Shown here: in pieces, positions 33,490-45,000 of the stretch
Layout: every line of letters begins with the position of its first letter
How positions within the stretch are numbered: position 1 is the first letter of the stretch
Assembly: GCA_910584295.1 (NCBI GenBank)
Contig: CAJTYR010000005.1
Location: 31,478-95,477 of the forward strand
DNA length: 64,000 nt
Origin: an uncultured Christensenella sp.
GTDB lineage: Bacteria > Bacillota > Clostridia > Christensenellales > UBA1242
Reading direction: 5' to 3'
Notes under the pieces: generated by a model
Seen by the model: only the letters and a program-made list of their open reading frames with translations
The model's database searches: none
Told to the model about the DNA's origin: nothing
Program-made: the position numbers and the translations under genes

Positions 33490-35490
33490 ATGAAAAAGAA
33501 AACCAAACCATTTCTTATTGCACTTATTATATTGATGATAATCGGATATGCAGGTGGAGTTGCAATCGCATACTTTGCAGAATCTTTGCGAATTGTTGAC
33601 GCGCTTCAAGCATGGAGCTACACATTGACAGGTGCTGGGCTTGGCGCAGTGCTTGCAATTGTATACGCTGTGATGTCAAAACCTAAAAAAGAAGAAAAAG
33701 CAAAGGATAAAGGAAAAACCGCTGCTGGAGACGAGATGAAGTTGTCATACGACTCAAAATGGCTTTACCCAAAAGATTTTGATAAGGAATTTGGGCTTAT
33801 CTTGACAAACTGGGCAAGTTTACCTTCAGTGAAAAACACTGGTATTGTGTTTAGAAACACAGTTGAAGGTGGAAAATATCAAATTGCAATGAAAGATGAA
33901 TATCATTGTTTGATCATCGGAACAACCGCGTCTGGTAAGAGTTCGCTTTGTATCATCCCAACAATCAGAATCTTGGCTCACTCTGGCGAAAAGCCATGTA
34001 TGGTGGTTTCTGACCCTAAAGGTGAACTTTTCACAAAGACAAGCAAAATCTTGGAAGATGAAGGATATCGTGTCATCACCCTTGATCTTCGTGATCCATT
34101 TTCTTCTACAAGATGGAATCCAATGGAACACGCTTTTGATGTTTTCCACAAAGGAAAAAATTGCAAAAACACTGTTAAAAAATGCACAAATGGTTCAAAA
34201 CCAAAAGACGCTGGATTCAAAGAAATTCCTGGTGTGAAATATGGTGCAGAGTGGTATGGATTTGAGGGAGTTGCTTATCCAGATGAAGCTCAACTTAGAG
34301 TTGCAGTTTCAAGTGCAGAGCAAGTTTATGTTGACCTCGCACAAAACGAACTTAAAGAAGTCTGCAACACAGTTTCCCCTAAATCCAAGAACTCAAGCGA
34401 CCCAACATGGGAAGAAGGTGCTCAAGATTACCTTTATGGATGTGCACTTGCAATGCTCGAGGATAGTTTAAATCCAGAACTTGGAATGACAAGAGAAAGG
34501 TTCAACTTCTATAACCTTTATAAAATTGCAACCTATCGTGACCCAGATGCAGACGCTCCATTTGAGACGGTTCGAAAATATCTTCTTGAAGGACGTGACG
34601 ACGCAACATCAAATGTCCCTAACCTTACATCAGCCGTAATCAACAATGCTCCAAACACCACAAAATCATACATCGGGGTTTTGAATGGAAAAATTTCATT
34701 TATGAACGACATTGGTATTTCTTATTTAACCTCGCAAAGCGACATTGACTTCGGCGATTTCACCAGCAAACCAACTGTTCTTTACCTCGTCATCCCTGAT
34801 GATAGAGAAGAGAGACACAACCTTGCAATTCTTTGCATATCTCAACTTTACAAACGCTTGGTCGACACAGCAAATGCTTGCAAAGGTCAAAAATTGCCAC
34901 AACACGTTTATTTCATTTTGGATGAGTTTGGTAATATGCCACCTATTCCTAAATTTGACAGCATGATCACAGTTTCTCGTGGAAGAAACATCCTTTATGA
35001 AATGGCTGTTCAATCATACACACAGCTTGAAACAAAATATGGTGCAGAGGCAGCAAAGACAATCATCGGAAACTGCAACGCTCAAATCTTCATTGGAACT
35101 GACGACCAACCAACTCTTGAAGCCTTTTCAAAGAAATGCGGTGATGTTCAGTTGACTCATGAAGAAACAAACACTTCTGTTTCAAAGAGTGAAAAAGACA
35201 AAGATGGGAAACAAACAAGCACCAGCACACAACTTCAAAGGACTACCCGTCCTCTTATCACCCCATACGAACTTGGTCAAATTCCATTTGGAACTGTCGT
35301 TGTAAAACTTTTCAGATATAACCCAATGAAGCTTCAACTTACTCGAAATGACCAAGTGCCAATGTTCTATGTGAAAGAAGCTCGTAAAGAAATTGGACAA
35401 ATGAAGAGCCTTGATACTGCGTCAGTATACTATGATATCAAAATGAGAAATAAAAAAATCTTAAAACAATCAAGTCCATTTAATTTTTAA
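33490..35490 (+). CDS. Second VirD4/TraG-type coupling ATPase, outside the element
   Basis: The protein has 666 residues from the ATG at 33490 with AGGAG 8 bp upstream; an in-frame TTG at 33484 is less likely. Two N-terminal membrane helices (about 7-28 and 38-58) precede GTTASGKSS (Walker A, about 142-150), SDPKGELF and LDEFGNMP (Walker B, about 478). The general layout matches the element's coupling protein at 11973, but the sequences differ at most positions. It has its own promoter and terminator and no adjacent relaxase or channel genes. It may be a relic of another element or a domesticated DNA/protein translocase. Confidence 0.9.
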   Translation: MKKKTKPFLIALIILMIIGYAGGVAIAYFAESLRIVDALQAWSYTLTGAGLGAVLAIVYAVMSKPKKEEKAKDKGKTAAGDEMKLSYDSKWLYPKDFDKEFGLILTNWASLPSVKNTGIVFRNTVEGGKYQIAMKDEYHCLIIGTTASGKSSLCIIPTIRILAHSGEKPCMVVSDPKGELFTKTSKILEDEGYRVITLDLRDPFSSTRWNPMEHAFDVFHKGKNCKNTVKKCTNGSKPKDAGFKEIPGVKYGAEWYGFEGVAYPDEAQLRVAVSSAEQVYVDLAQNELKEVCNTVSPKSKNSSDPTWEEGAQDYLYGCALAMLEDSLNPELGMTRERFNFYNLYKIATYRDPDADAPFETVRKYLLEGRDDATSNVPNLTSAVINNAPNTTKSYIGVLNGKISFMNDIGISYLTSQSDIDFGDFTSKPTVLYLVIPDDREERHNLAILCISQLYKRLVDTANACKGQKLPQHVYFILDEFGNMPPIPKFDSMITVSRGRNILYEMAVQSYTQLETKYGAEAAKTIIGNCNAQIFIGTDDQPTLEAFSKKCGDVQLTHEETNTSVSKSEKDKDGKQTSTSTQLQRTTRPLITPYELGQIPFGTVVVKLFRYNPMKLQLTRNDQVPMFYVKEARKEIGQMKSLDTASVYYDIKMRNKKILKQSSPFNF

Positions 35491-35499
35491 AAAAAGATA

Positions 35500-35529
35500 A
35501 AGAGCCTTATGTGGGCTTTTTATTTTTTT
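35500..35529 (+). terminator. Terminator of the orphan coupling-protein gene
   Basis: AAGAGCC pairs with GGCTTTT (one G-T) around TTATGTG, followed by Ts to 35529. Confidence 0.75.
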
Positions 35530-35574
35530 CATTTCTAAAATCACACAAGATTTGCGTTTTTCATAAAAGTATAT

Positions 35575-36036
35575 ATGGAAAATTTATATAATGATGAACT
35601 TATGCCTAACGATTTTGAGGAAATGGCAAAAGCATATTCGAAAAATCTCAAAAAGAAGGGCTTTGTGTTTATCCGCCTTGAAGAGGAAGAGTTTTCTCTT
35701 CTTGTTGACGAGGTTTTGGTTTTGCTTGCAAAAATGAAAGCATCGCTCATTCGTCTTAAAAATCGACTCAAATCGGATAAGTTGATGAATCGACTTGAGG
35801 GATTTGAAGAAAAACTTCTTCAAAAGTTTGAAAATAAAAAACCACACAACTTCAAATGTGTGGAAAATGAAAATCAAGCATTTTTGGGTCTTGTTTCAAT
35901 TGAAAACATGCTTATAATCAAACTGCTCTCGCTTTCAGTCAAAAGTGGAGAGATTGAACTATGCAACGAAATTATCGTTGGCATCACAAGTGTGTTTGCT
36001 GAAAGTTTTGACACGCAAGGGTTTTGTGTGAACTAG
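35575..36036 (+). CDS. Hypothetical protein (153 aa)
   Basis: This is a soluble, helical, charged protein with heptad-like segments (about 55-95) and no recognised domain. The ATG at 35575 has no Shine-Dalgarno sequence (upstream is CATAAAAGTATAT), so the start is less certain, and non-SD initiation is possible. Its stop TAG overlaps that of the convergent gene within the palindrome CTAG at 36033-36036. Confidence 0.6.
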   Translation: MENLYNDELMPNDFEEMAKAYSKNLKKKGFVFIRLEEEEFSLLVDEVLVLLAKMKASLIRLKNRLKSDKLMNRLEGFEEKLLQKFENKKPHNFKCVENENQAFLGLVSIENMLIIKLLSLSVKSGEIELCNEIIVGITSVFAESFDTQGFCVN

Positions 36037-36578
36037 CTCACCAAAAACTCAGCAACTCTTGGGAGGCAATTTTCCATTGCAGCAACAAACTTTCTGTTTA
36101 TGGCTGCCGAATATGCCTCTCCTTTTTTTGTGACATCAATCAAATTTTTTGGCTTAAGACCAAGTTCATCAACAATTCCTTCGCAAATGAGGTTGCTTAT
36201 CACCACAATTGCGTTGTCTTTCGTCAAATTTTTTCTTACCATCGCCGCCTTCAGAATCTCCCTTGTATAAATGACTTCAGACACTGCAACATCCAAAAAG
36301 AATTGCAACTTTTCAATTGCAAACTCATTTCCATTTGCGGCGGCAAGAATCTCCCATGACATATAATATTCATAATTTGGTTTAAAGTCATCAAAGCCTC
36401 TATTGAAAAAATAAGCAAGACAATCTTGAGCAATGCAGTCACCATCTATCGCCCTTGCAGCAACATCCAAGAAGGCATCATTAAATTCGCCATTGTCAGC
36501 ACTGTCAATGATTTGTTTTCTATATTTCAAAAAGCCTTCATATGCCACTTTCTTTGGTGTAAAGTCTCTATAATCCAA
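36033..36578 (-). CDS. Hypothetical protein (181 aa), TTG start
   Basis: The start is a TTG at 36576-36578, preceded by AAAGGAG at good distance. The product is soluble with alanine-rich helices, including AIDGDCIAQDCLAYFF and AAANGNEFAIEKLQFF, a weak resemblance to Sel1/TPR-type helical repeats. No family is recognised. It is convergent with and overlaps the previous gene by 4 bp. Confidence 0.6.
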   Translation of the reverse strand: MDYRDFTPKKVAYEGFLKYRKQIIDSADNGEFNDAFLDVAARAIDGDCIAQDCLAYFFNRGFDDFKPNYEYYMSWEILAAANGNEFAIEKLQFFLDVAVSEVIYTREILKAAMVRKNLTKDNAIVVISNLICEGIVDELGLKPKNLIDVTKKGEAYSAAINRKFVAAMENCLPRVAEFLVS

Positions 36579-36622
36579 AGCACAACTCCTTTACAATCAA
36601 ATTATAGCACAAAAATTTTAAT

Positions 36623-37330
36623 TTACAAATGATTTTTCTTATAATCATTCACTAATATATTTTCCGCAACTTTGCTCACCTTTGCCTGCCTATAAAGACC
36701 TTCCAAGCTTTTATTCCAAAATGGAAAGACTAAGAATGTCAATGAGAACAAAATTGTGCCTAAAAATACTGTCACATGAAATTGTAGAGAAAGTGAAAAG
36801 ATTTCTTTTAAAAGTAAACTTATCAAAAAACAAATTATGGACAAAGTCGTAAAAAGAAACAGGCCGAAAATCCAAATTGAAAGTATCTTTAATTTTTCAC
36901 CTTTCGTAAGCTCTCTGCTCAACAATAAAACCCCTTTAAAGTCCAGATCTCTACACTCAGCCAAAATGTGTCCAACAAATGAAAGTGAGAAAAATGAAAA
37001 TAACGATGTCAGCAATTTAACACAATAAATGCATAAACACCTTCCATATCTCCTCGCAGAATAGAAAATTTTCTTAATGCCAAAAGTTTTTCTCTCTTCC
37101 CTTGCAAGAAGGCAAGCTTTTTCAATTGTAAAAATATATGGCAAGAGGAAAATCGGCATAAAAAACCCGAATGGCACAATACATCCCAACATCACAACAA
37201 AAATAATTAAAGAAAAAATAAGGCAATCTTCATACCAATACCAGTTTCTTTTAAAACAATTGGTGAAAGTTTCTCTTATCACTTTTGCATCAAACAAAAA
37301 CATGAAAAAATTATTGCTTTCTTCAACCAT
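36623..37330 (-). CDS. Polytopic membrane protein, unknown function
   Basis: The protein has 235 residues from the ATG at 37330. A GTG further upstream (37366) falls inside a terminator hairpin and is rejected. About five hydrophobic helices are visible (about 35-75, 105-130, 155-185, 190-215), with a basic cytoplasmic loop containing REERKTFGIKKIFYSARRYG. No family is recognised with confidence. There is no evident RBS before the chosen ATG, so the exact start is uncertain. Confidence 0.6.
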   Translation of the reverse strand: MVEESNNFFMFLFDAKVIRETFTNCFKRNWYWYEDCLIFSLIIFVVMLGCIVPFGFFMPIFLLPYIFTIEKACLLAREERKTFGIKKIFYSARRYGRCLCIYCVKLLTSLFSFFSLSFVGHILAECRDLDFKGVLLLSRELTKGEKLKILSIWIFGLFLFTTLSIICFLISLLLKEIFSLSLQFHVTVFLGTILFSLTFLVFPFWNKSLEGLYRQAKVSKVAENILVNDYKKNHL

Positions 37331-37344
37331 TTTATTCAATAAAA

Positions 37345-37376
37345 AGAAAAAACAGTGAATTACCACTGTTTTTTAA
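37345..37376 (-). terminator. Terminator hairpin, both strands
   Basis: AAAAAACAGTG (37347-37357) and CACTGTTTTTT (37364-37374) form an 11-bp stem. On the minus strand it is followed by a T-rich tract and would end the surface-protein/cls transcript. Confidence 0.85.
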
Positions 37377-37386
37377 TTTAAAGCTT

Positions 37387-37634
37387 TAGAAAATTGGCGA
37401 AAATAATCTGAAAATTGATTGTAAAAATTTAGTCAACCTCGTCGCAAATCTCACTTTTTCTCGCTTTTTGCATAAAGGCAAAAAGTCTCGCGTTTGCGTT
37501 TGTTTGCTCCTCTTCCCAAAATTGGCAAACACTTTTGGGAACCCTAACAAAGAGATGGTTGTTTTCATAACTTAATGTTTTCTAGAAAATTGGCGAAAAT
37601 AATCTGAAAATTGATTGTAAAAATTTAGTCAACC
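37387..37634. repeat. 52-bp direct repeat of the cls 3' end with 144 bp between
   Basis: The last 52 bp of the cls coding strand region (37583-37634) recur perfectly at 37387-37438. Both copies can encode the terminal residues LTKFLQSIFRLFSPIF and a stop. The 144 bp between contain two hairpins, CTTTTTGC/GCAAAAAG and CCCAAAA/TTTTGGG. AGAGATGGTTG (37552-37562) is the reverse complement of sequence at the second-copy edge (37630-37640). No gene is present in the spacer. Confidence 0.85.
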
Positions 37635-39030
37635 ATCTCTTCTTTTTGAAAAAGAGAACATCTGCATAAATTGAATTTTCAATATCTTTTGCGAAATAGC
37701 GTTTATATTCTTCAGTAATTTGCTCTGAATACATCAAAACCGTATCCTCAAAATTGAGATTAAAAGAACGATTATCAAAATTGCAAGTTCCAATTGAAAG
37801 TTTATTATCATCAACAATCAAAGCCTTGCTGTGAAGAAAGCCATTATAAATATAAACATCTGCACCAAACTGAACAATATCCTTAAGGTATGAAAGTGTC
37901 ACCAAGTAGACTGTTATATGGTCTGCTTTTTTAGGCACCATAATTTTGACTTTAACTCCGCTCATAAGTGCAATTCTAAGAGCTTCCATAAGTCCGTCGT
38001 CAGGCACAAAATAAGGTGTTTGGATGATAATCTCTTTTTTTGCACTCATAATCAATTTGAGATATGCCTCTTTGATTTTTTTTATTTGTTCGTTTGGACC
38101 TGAAGTCAAGACTTGCAAGCACACATCTCCCTCTTTTTGGGGAGTTGGAAAGAGCCCCTGTGCAATGTACGTATTTGGTGATGTTTTTTCTTTTTTGATA
38201 TATCTCCAATCATTGAGGAAAATGTTTTGCAAGGCACTCGCACCAACACCTGTCACTCTGATATGGGTGTCTCGCCAAGGTGAAAGTCTTTTCTTATGTC
38301 CCATGTGATCTTCACGGATGTTGATTCCTCCAGTATAGGCGATATGACCATCAATAACAACAATTTTTCTGTGGTTTCGATAGTTCATTTTAAGATTGAT
38401 CATTCTTATTCCCAAGAAAGGGGGAAAGAACTCCCCTACTTTTCCGCCAGCTTTTTTAAGTTTTCGGAAAAATCTTCTCGGTGCTTTCAAGCATCCAATT
38501 GAATCAAATATGAGTTGAACACGAACTCCCTCTTTCGCTTTTTTAATCAAAGCGTTCATAATACTCTTGCCGACTTTGTCATCCGCAAAAATATAGTATT
38601 CGATGTTGATTGAGCTTTGTGCATTTTCAATGTCTTGAAGAAGAGATTTTATTTTGTCTTCACCATTTGTAAATATCTTTACATCATTTGCAGGACAAAG
38701 GACACTTCCAAAGTTGTAACATAGATTCATTATTTCTCTGTCTTCAGCCCTCAAAGTTTTGGAATTTTCTTCAGAGGAGAAATAATTTTTAAGTTCCTCA
38801 TCATATTCATTTTCATACAATTCAAACTTTGAAATCAATCTTCTCACTCTGATAAAAAGTCCACTTCCAAAAATAAGATAAATCACAAAACCAAGTCCCG
38901 GCAAGAGAGAAACGACCGTCAACCAGCTTATTACGCTGGTGAGTTTTCGTCTCTCAACAAAAATCATTGAAACCATAACTAAGGAGTTTAAGGTTATATA
39001 GGTGACAAACACCCAAAACCAAGCGTTCAT
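37582..39030 (-). CDS. cls: Cardiolipin synthase (phospholipase D family)
   Basis: The protein has 482 residues, the usual length. Two N-terminal membrane helices (about 3-25, 35-55) lead to two HKD catalytic motifs: HRKIVVIDG at about 218 and HSKALIVDD at about 398, each followed by a GxxN/GTCNFDNRS stretch. The enzyme joins two phosphatidylglycerols, giving cardiolipin at the membrane. AAGGAC precedes the ATG. It lies 31 bp after the giant surface-protein gene and is probably co-transcribed. Its 3' end is duplicated downstream. Confidence 0.93.
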   Translation of the reverse strand: MNAWFWVFVTYITLNSLVMVSMIFVERRKLTSVISWLTVVSLLPGLGFVIYLIFGSGLFIRVRRLISKFELYENEYDEELKNYFSSEENSKTLRAEDREIMNLCYNFGSVLCPANDVKIFTNGEDKIKSLLQDIENAQSSINIEYYIFADDKVGKSIMNALIKKAKEGVRVQLIFDSIGCLKAPRRFFRKLKKAGGKVGEFFPPFLGIRMINLKMNYRNHRKIVVIDGHIAYTGGINIREDHMGHKKRLSPWRDTHIRVTGVGASALQNIFLNDWRYIKKEKTSPNTYIAQGLFPTPQKEGDVCLQVLTSGPNEQIKKIKEAYLKLIMSAKKEIIIQTPYFVPDDGLMEALRIALMSGVKVKIMVPKKADHITVYLVTLSYLKDIVQFGADVYIYNGFLHSKALIVDDNKLSIGTCNFDNRSFNLNFEDTVLMYSEQITEEYKRYFAKDIENSIYADVLFFKKKRWLTKFLQSIFRLFSPIF

Positions 39031-39061
39031 AAGTTTTGTCCTTTTATCATTTTTTTCTTTG

Positions 39062-42000
39062 TTAGGTTAGATGTGTGAAAGTGATATTAACCAAATAATA
39101 TTCTGAATGTTGTGTTGTCACTTGATCTTCACCATTTCCCGTGCTTGTTGTGTATGTTGCTTGAACAATATAAGTTGCGTTGATGTTTCCACTTTCAAGT
39201 GCTGCAAGAGAAATGGTTGAAACAGGCACAGCTCTTCCATTTTCGTTCAATTGGAAGTAAGTTAATGTTGCATTGTCAGTTACGCCAAATCCATCTGCTT
39301 GCATCTTTTTAATCACAGTCGCATTTGCTTGGTTTAAGCTGTAATTTGTGTTTGGAGCTGTTGCAATTGTGACATTGGTTGAATCTTTATAAACATAATA
39401 TGTGACATAATATCTTACAAAGTATTTTTGAGCACTATCACCCAAAGTATAAGTCACAAGATAGTTTTTGCCATCAATCCTGAATTCATTTTCATTTGCT
39501 GAAGCAGTCTCTTCTTCCAAAATGCCATTTGCACCAATAAGTTTGACGTCAGTCACTTTTGCTTTTTTCTCTGCCAAATCTTTTTCAACTTGTTCTTTAA
39601 GTGCGTCTGCAAGTTTTGTTCCTGCCTCAACAAAGATTGTTGAATTGGTTGGAGAGCTTGAAGCAGTAAACTTATAATTCACGGTCAATCTGAAATACTC
39701 TCCTTCTGGATCTCTGACAATATAGTTTCCAACAGCTTCATGATGTGCAGCGTATGTAAAGTTTTCAGTTGAAATCTCAACAATTTCTGCGTCCTTGTTT
39801 GTGTGATCGGTTCCAGATTCAAACTTACTATCGGTCACTTTATAGAATCTGTATCCCGTGCCAGTATATAGATTCGAAAGGTTGTATGGTGCGTTTTGAT
39901 TAAGCACAACATTTTTCACTTCATGCTGTTTGCTCACCACATAGAATGTAAAACTATAAACTCTCGTCACACCTTCACTATCTTTTGCAACATAGCTTTC
40001 AGTATATATGCCTGTTGTCTCAGGAGCAACATAAACTGTTTTGTCACCAATCTTGTCTGTGACAAGCTTAATGTTTCCGTCAAGATCAAGACTATACCAA
40101 TCGCCTGCTCCCAAACTATAAGTTGAAGGTGAATATTCATAATAAGTCTTTGTCTTATTTGCAAAGTCAGGTGTGTCCGCTTTGACATATTTGCCATCAA
40201 CAAGCTCAAAGTAATCCTTTCCTGTCACAACCACTGTGTCTTTTGTCTTGTCGTAAGTGCTTGCATCAAGCAAGATGACCTTGTCTGTTCTGTTGAGAAC
40301 ATTGTAAGCCATAACACTCAACTTGACTATGGCCTTATTAATAGTTGAGCCAGACTTAGCATCTCTATAAGTAACCAACAATTTAAGTTCATGAGTTCCT
40401 TCTTTTTCAATCTTATATGAGTCAAGGTTGTTGTAATAAACAATGTTTGCCTCACTGTTGCCAATCTTATCTTCAACAATGTGATAAGTTACATTGTGCA
40501 AGTCTTTGCTCTCTTCTTCAAAAATCTCTTTGAAATTGAGAGTGTCTCCAACTTCACATGCAATTGTCTTTGATGATTTTGTTTCATTTGAGTCAAAGAT
40601 ATAATTTGTGATTTCATCATATTTGAAATTGCCTTCTACATAGTCAAACAATCGATAGCCTTGCTCAACTGAAATGACACCAGAATCAAGAACAGCGTTT
40701 TCACTGCCAGTATATATATTCCCATATCTTCTGTCAGAAATTTCGTTCCAATCACTTCTGCTACTCAACATGATTCTGAATGTTCCCAATTTAAGCTTTT
40801 TAGAAGGAACATCAAAGTATCCATTTCTGCCAGAAACTTTCATATAAACATTAACTGTGATTGTGCTTTCTTGAAGATTGAAGTTTCTCTCGGTGATGAT
40901 GTTGCCGTATTCATCAATGAATGCTCCACCGGCACCACCTTCAATCTCCTTGCTGACTTCAAAGACATATTTGTATGCTGGAGTTTTATCCCCACCTTTG
41001 AAATTGCTAACCGCTGTTCCGACATTTGCATAATTTTTAAGTTTAAGATTTTCTCCCCAAACTTCTCTTGGAATAATGTAATAGAAATCAGATGTTTCCC
41101 CTGCGGTTTTTGCAACCTTAAGATAGTTCTCAAGTTTAAACTCAATATTTCCGCTTGTGTCAATGCTATCAGATTCCAACTTTTCAAATTCTGGATATAC
41201 TTGGAATGTTTTTCTCATCTGATAGAACATGTTTTTGTTGCTGTATTGTTTATCAAATTCATAATAAGCTTTGGTCACATCGCTTAAGTCTGGATTGTTA
41301 ACCTCAACATACTTTCCACCGCTATATTCGTAATATTTCTTTCCTTCTTGTATACTTGTGTCTTTTGTTTTAAAATAGATTCCATAAGATTCAGATGTGG
41401 AAATTTTTTCGCCGCCTTGATACAAGAAATAAAGCGTTTCAGTCTTACCTGGGAACTCACTTGCATCATTGATGTGAAGGGTGATTCCTTCAAAATATTG
41501 AGAAATTGTCTTCGCGTTATAAATTGTTGACTTTTCAACTTCAAAGTAAGAGCTTAACTTGTCTGCTTCAGGTTTTTCAACTTTTTTATAGATTCCATCT
41601 GCAAAAGTGAAATACTCTTTTTCTTTAACAAGTTCGGTGTCAGCAGTCCTCTTATAAGCGAGTTCATAGAGATCCTTTCTTACATAATACTCTTTTCCAG
41701 ATTCAAATTTATCTGCAAGAGCAAAGAAATCGCCTGTCTTTGTATAGTATGTCTTTCCAGAAGTTTCATCATACTTTTCTTGAGAATAGAGAGCTGCTGC
41801 TTCTACATAGTATGTCGTTGCACCAGAAGCTGGATTTGCAACAGGTACATAATATCCAGTCTCCGAAAGTTCATAGAAAGTCACACCTTCTGGCACATTA
41901 TTCAAGCTTGCAACATTTGAATAAAGCGCTGATCCAAGCTTTGAAACATATGAATCGCCTGACTTAATATAATAGGTCTTGTTTGAAAGAACTGAAATAT

Positions 42001-45000
42001 CTGATGTTTCAATATATTTTGAAACAGGATCTTTGCTTTCGTCAACTGCGATTTCTTCTCCATTGTAAACAAACTCAATCTTATCTTTTGTCGTTTGTTT
42101 AACAACCGTAACATAGAAATCGTTTATATCTTTGTGTTCGCTATAGAAATTGTAATCCAAGTTTTGGATATTTGAAGAAATAGGAACATATTCCGTTCTT
42201 GCAAATGAAGAACTGTTTTGCAAAACAATAAGACCTTCAGAAGGAACCTCTTTGAACTCCTTATCTGAAATTGCAAATGTGATTGACTCCCCAGCTTCAA
42301 GAATGACTTCAAGTGTGTCATTATAAACCTTTCTGTTTTTCGAATCTTCGTTTGATATCACCTTAACTGGAGTATTGTCAACAACTTTGTCAGGGAAAGT
42401 AATTTCTTTTGTCAATCTTGAAATTGTGACATACTGACTTAATACACAAGTGTTAACATCTTCCTCCAAATTGTTGCTATCACCTTCCACCAATGTGATT
42501 TCCATTCTGACATTTGGAAGAGATTCGTTGATTCCAAAGTAGATTGAGTCAATCACAGGAACAATGAAGTCGAATGCATCTTGTTGATAGCCAATACCAT
42601 CAATTGGAGTTGGGTCACCACTTACAGCCTTTCTTACACGCTCGTAAACTCTTGCTTCGCTATCTTTCAAATACAATTGATTGTCTTTTACTACAATTTC
42701 TGAATAATCAAGTTCTGTTTTATCTTCTTTAAAGTACTTTTTACCCAAGATAATACTGCTGTCGTTTGTTTGCTCATAAACATATTCGTAAGCTTTGCCA
42801 TCAAAGAATTTGTAATCAGCACTTGTGACAAGCGGAATATTCCCTTCGGCAGTTGCAGTTCCTCTTTTTGCGGAGCCAAGAAGGGTTTCTCCGAGATAGA
42901 ATTCTATTCCTTCAACTTTTATATCATTAACTCTTGAAACATATCCACTTGTCTTATCCTTGCCCGTTGCAACATCAATGTTGAGTGCATTTATTGTGTC
43001 ATCGCCTGTTGATTTAAATGCAAAAGCAGAAATTCCACGAAGAATAACTTTTGCTTTATCATCATTCATTTTATCGTCGACTTGGAGTGATGGCTCATCA
43101 TATCCGCTTGAAGTTGAATATACTTGTTCAATTTTCTTATCTTTCCAAGTTGATCCATCTTTATCACCAGCTTGTTTGTAGGTTATGTTTCTGAATGTAC
43201 CAAACTCACCATTATCAAACACAACATAAACAGAAATTGGAGCATTTGCCAGATCATTTTGTGTCATTTTTTGCTTTTTCATTGGATTTGGGTTGGTTGT
43301 TGACGGAGGTGTGTCTTTATCAGGTACATCAATTTCTGCTGAGACTCCCTTAACGCCATTCAGCCACCAATTTTTATATTCTTCTTCGTGGTTGTTTTCA
43401 TCCCAAATATCAACTTCTTTTCCTGAAGTCTTAATCTCTTTGATAACTGTGCCGAAACCATTGTTTGCTTGTGCAGAAAGAATGACTTTTGTTATATTGT
43501 CTGGAAGATCTGAAATTCTATTTGCGTATGAATTGGTTGTTCCCGCTTTCAATTTATAATCCAAAGTGCCAAGAAGTTGTCTTCTTTCAGTTGAACCTTC
43601 TGATTCAGCCACCACAATTGTTGGTCTAACATTCATGAATTGAGAGCCAACAACAACAGCCTGACCTTCTGCCAAAACATTTCCTTCGCTTGAAATTTTT
43701 GCAATTTGTGGATTTTCCGTTGCTGTGAGAGTGAAATAGAATCTGATCTTGAAGCCAAAATCATTTTTTGCATCAATATAGAATTTTCTTGTTCCCAACT
43801 TAAGTTCTTTGATTAAAACTTTTTCCCATTGAGGCACACCAGAAGTTGGAGAATCCTTTACAATCTTAAGACCTGTACCAATATCAAAATTGTTATATTC
43901 TGTTTTTGGTCCATCTGGTTTATAGGTGTATGTGAAAGTGTTTGCATTATTCAAAGTTTTGTTGTTATACAAATATGCAGTTATTGCTGAATTTGAACTT
44001 CCTGCCGCACTTATATCCCAAAGAGAAAACTCATTTGCAAAATCTGCTTCTGAACCGTCATCATTTTCAATTGCAAAAGCAGACTCTTGATTGCTCGCAT
44101 AAGATTGACCATTAATGACAATGTTTGCACTTGCTGTGGTCGCTGTGCTTCCTTTTCTGGTGAGGAAATTAACGCTTGAATTTGGAAGAACTTTGAAAAG
44201 TAAATTGTGAGCAACACTGATTGGTGTTGTATTCTTTCCAAATGAAACAGTGTATGTGATTCTCATCATGACATGGTTTCCGTCGTTGTTTGCACCACGA
44301 GCGTGAATTGAATAGTCAACAACTTTTCCATTGACAATAACAGCGGAGTGATCGAGATAGTTGAGGTCAATGCTTCCATAATCATCATTGAGATTTTCCA
44401 ATGCTCTCACACGAGGATTTAATCCTGTGCCATAAACAACATCTTTCTCCAAATCTTTGCCTGCTGTTGATTTCAACTTATTATGAATTTCATAAGCCGC
44501 TTTTTGGAGATCATCTGCTCCAGATGCATTTGTGATATGCAAGTCGCTAAAACCATAAATCTTAAGGTCAACGCTTCCGCCTGAATTCAAAAGATTGTCT
44601 GTGCCTGCATTTCCAGAATTGCTGTATTTATTTCCAGTTCTTGTGTTGTAGATTCCAAAATCAACTTCATCAAAGAGAGATGCATATACACCAGCATTAA
44701 TTTCTCTCATTGAATAAGTTGTTCCGCTGTCTGCATTTTGAGAAACTCCAAATTCAATTTCAAGATAGAGGCTGTATTGTGAATTGGTGACAATAGTTTC
44801 ATCTCCCACTTGAACACCAATTTGATATGTTCTTGTTTTATGATAATCTTCAGTCTTCAACTCAACTTCATCAGCTTTTTTAAAGCCATGCAAAGATTTT
44901 TTCACAAGTTCTTCAACACACTCTTTCCAAGTGCTGCCAGAGAGTTCGATTGCTTTATCAGTTCCACTTACCTTCTCAAGATTTCCAATTGCAAAATTCT

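Noticed and set aside
36033..36036. Shared CTAG stop between convergent genes as a functional device
   Set aside because: A palindromic CTAG overlap of two stops is easily produced by chance in convergent pairs.
37386..37568. 60-codon open frame sharing the cls C-terminus
   Set aside because: It arises from the 52-bp duplicate plus spacer, has no RBS and overlaps hairpins; described as a repeat instead.
37387..37634. Insertion sequence with target duplication
   Set aside because: A 52-bp duplication is too long for an IS target site and the spacer has no transposase.
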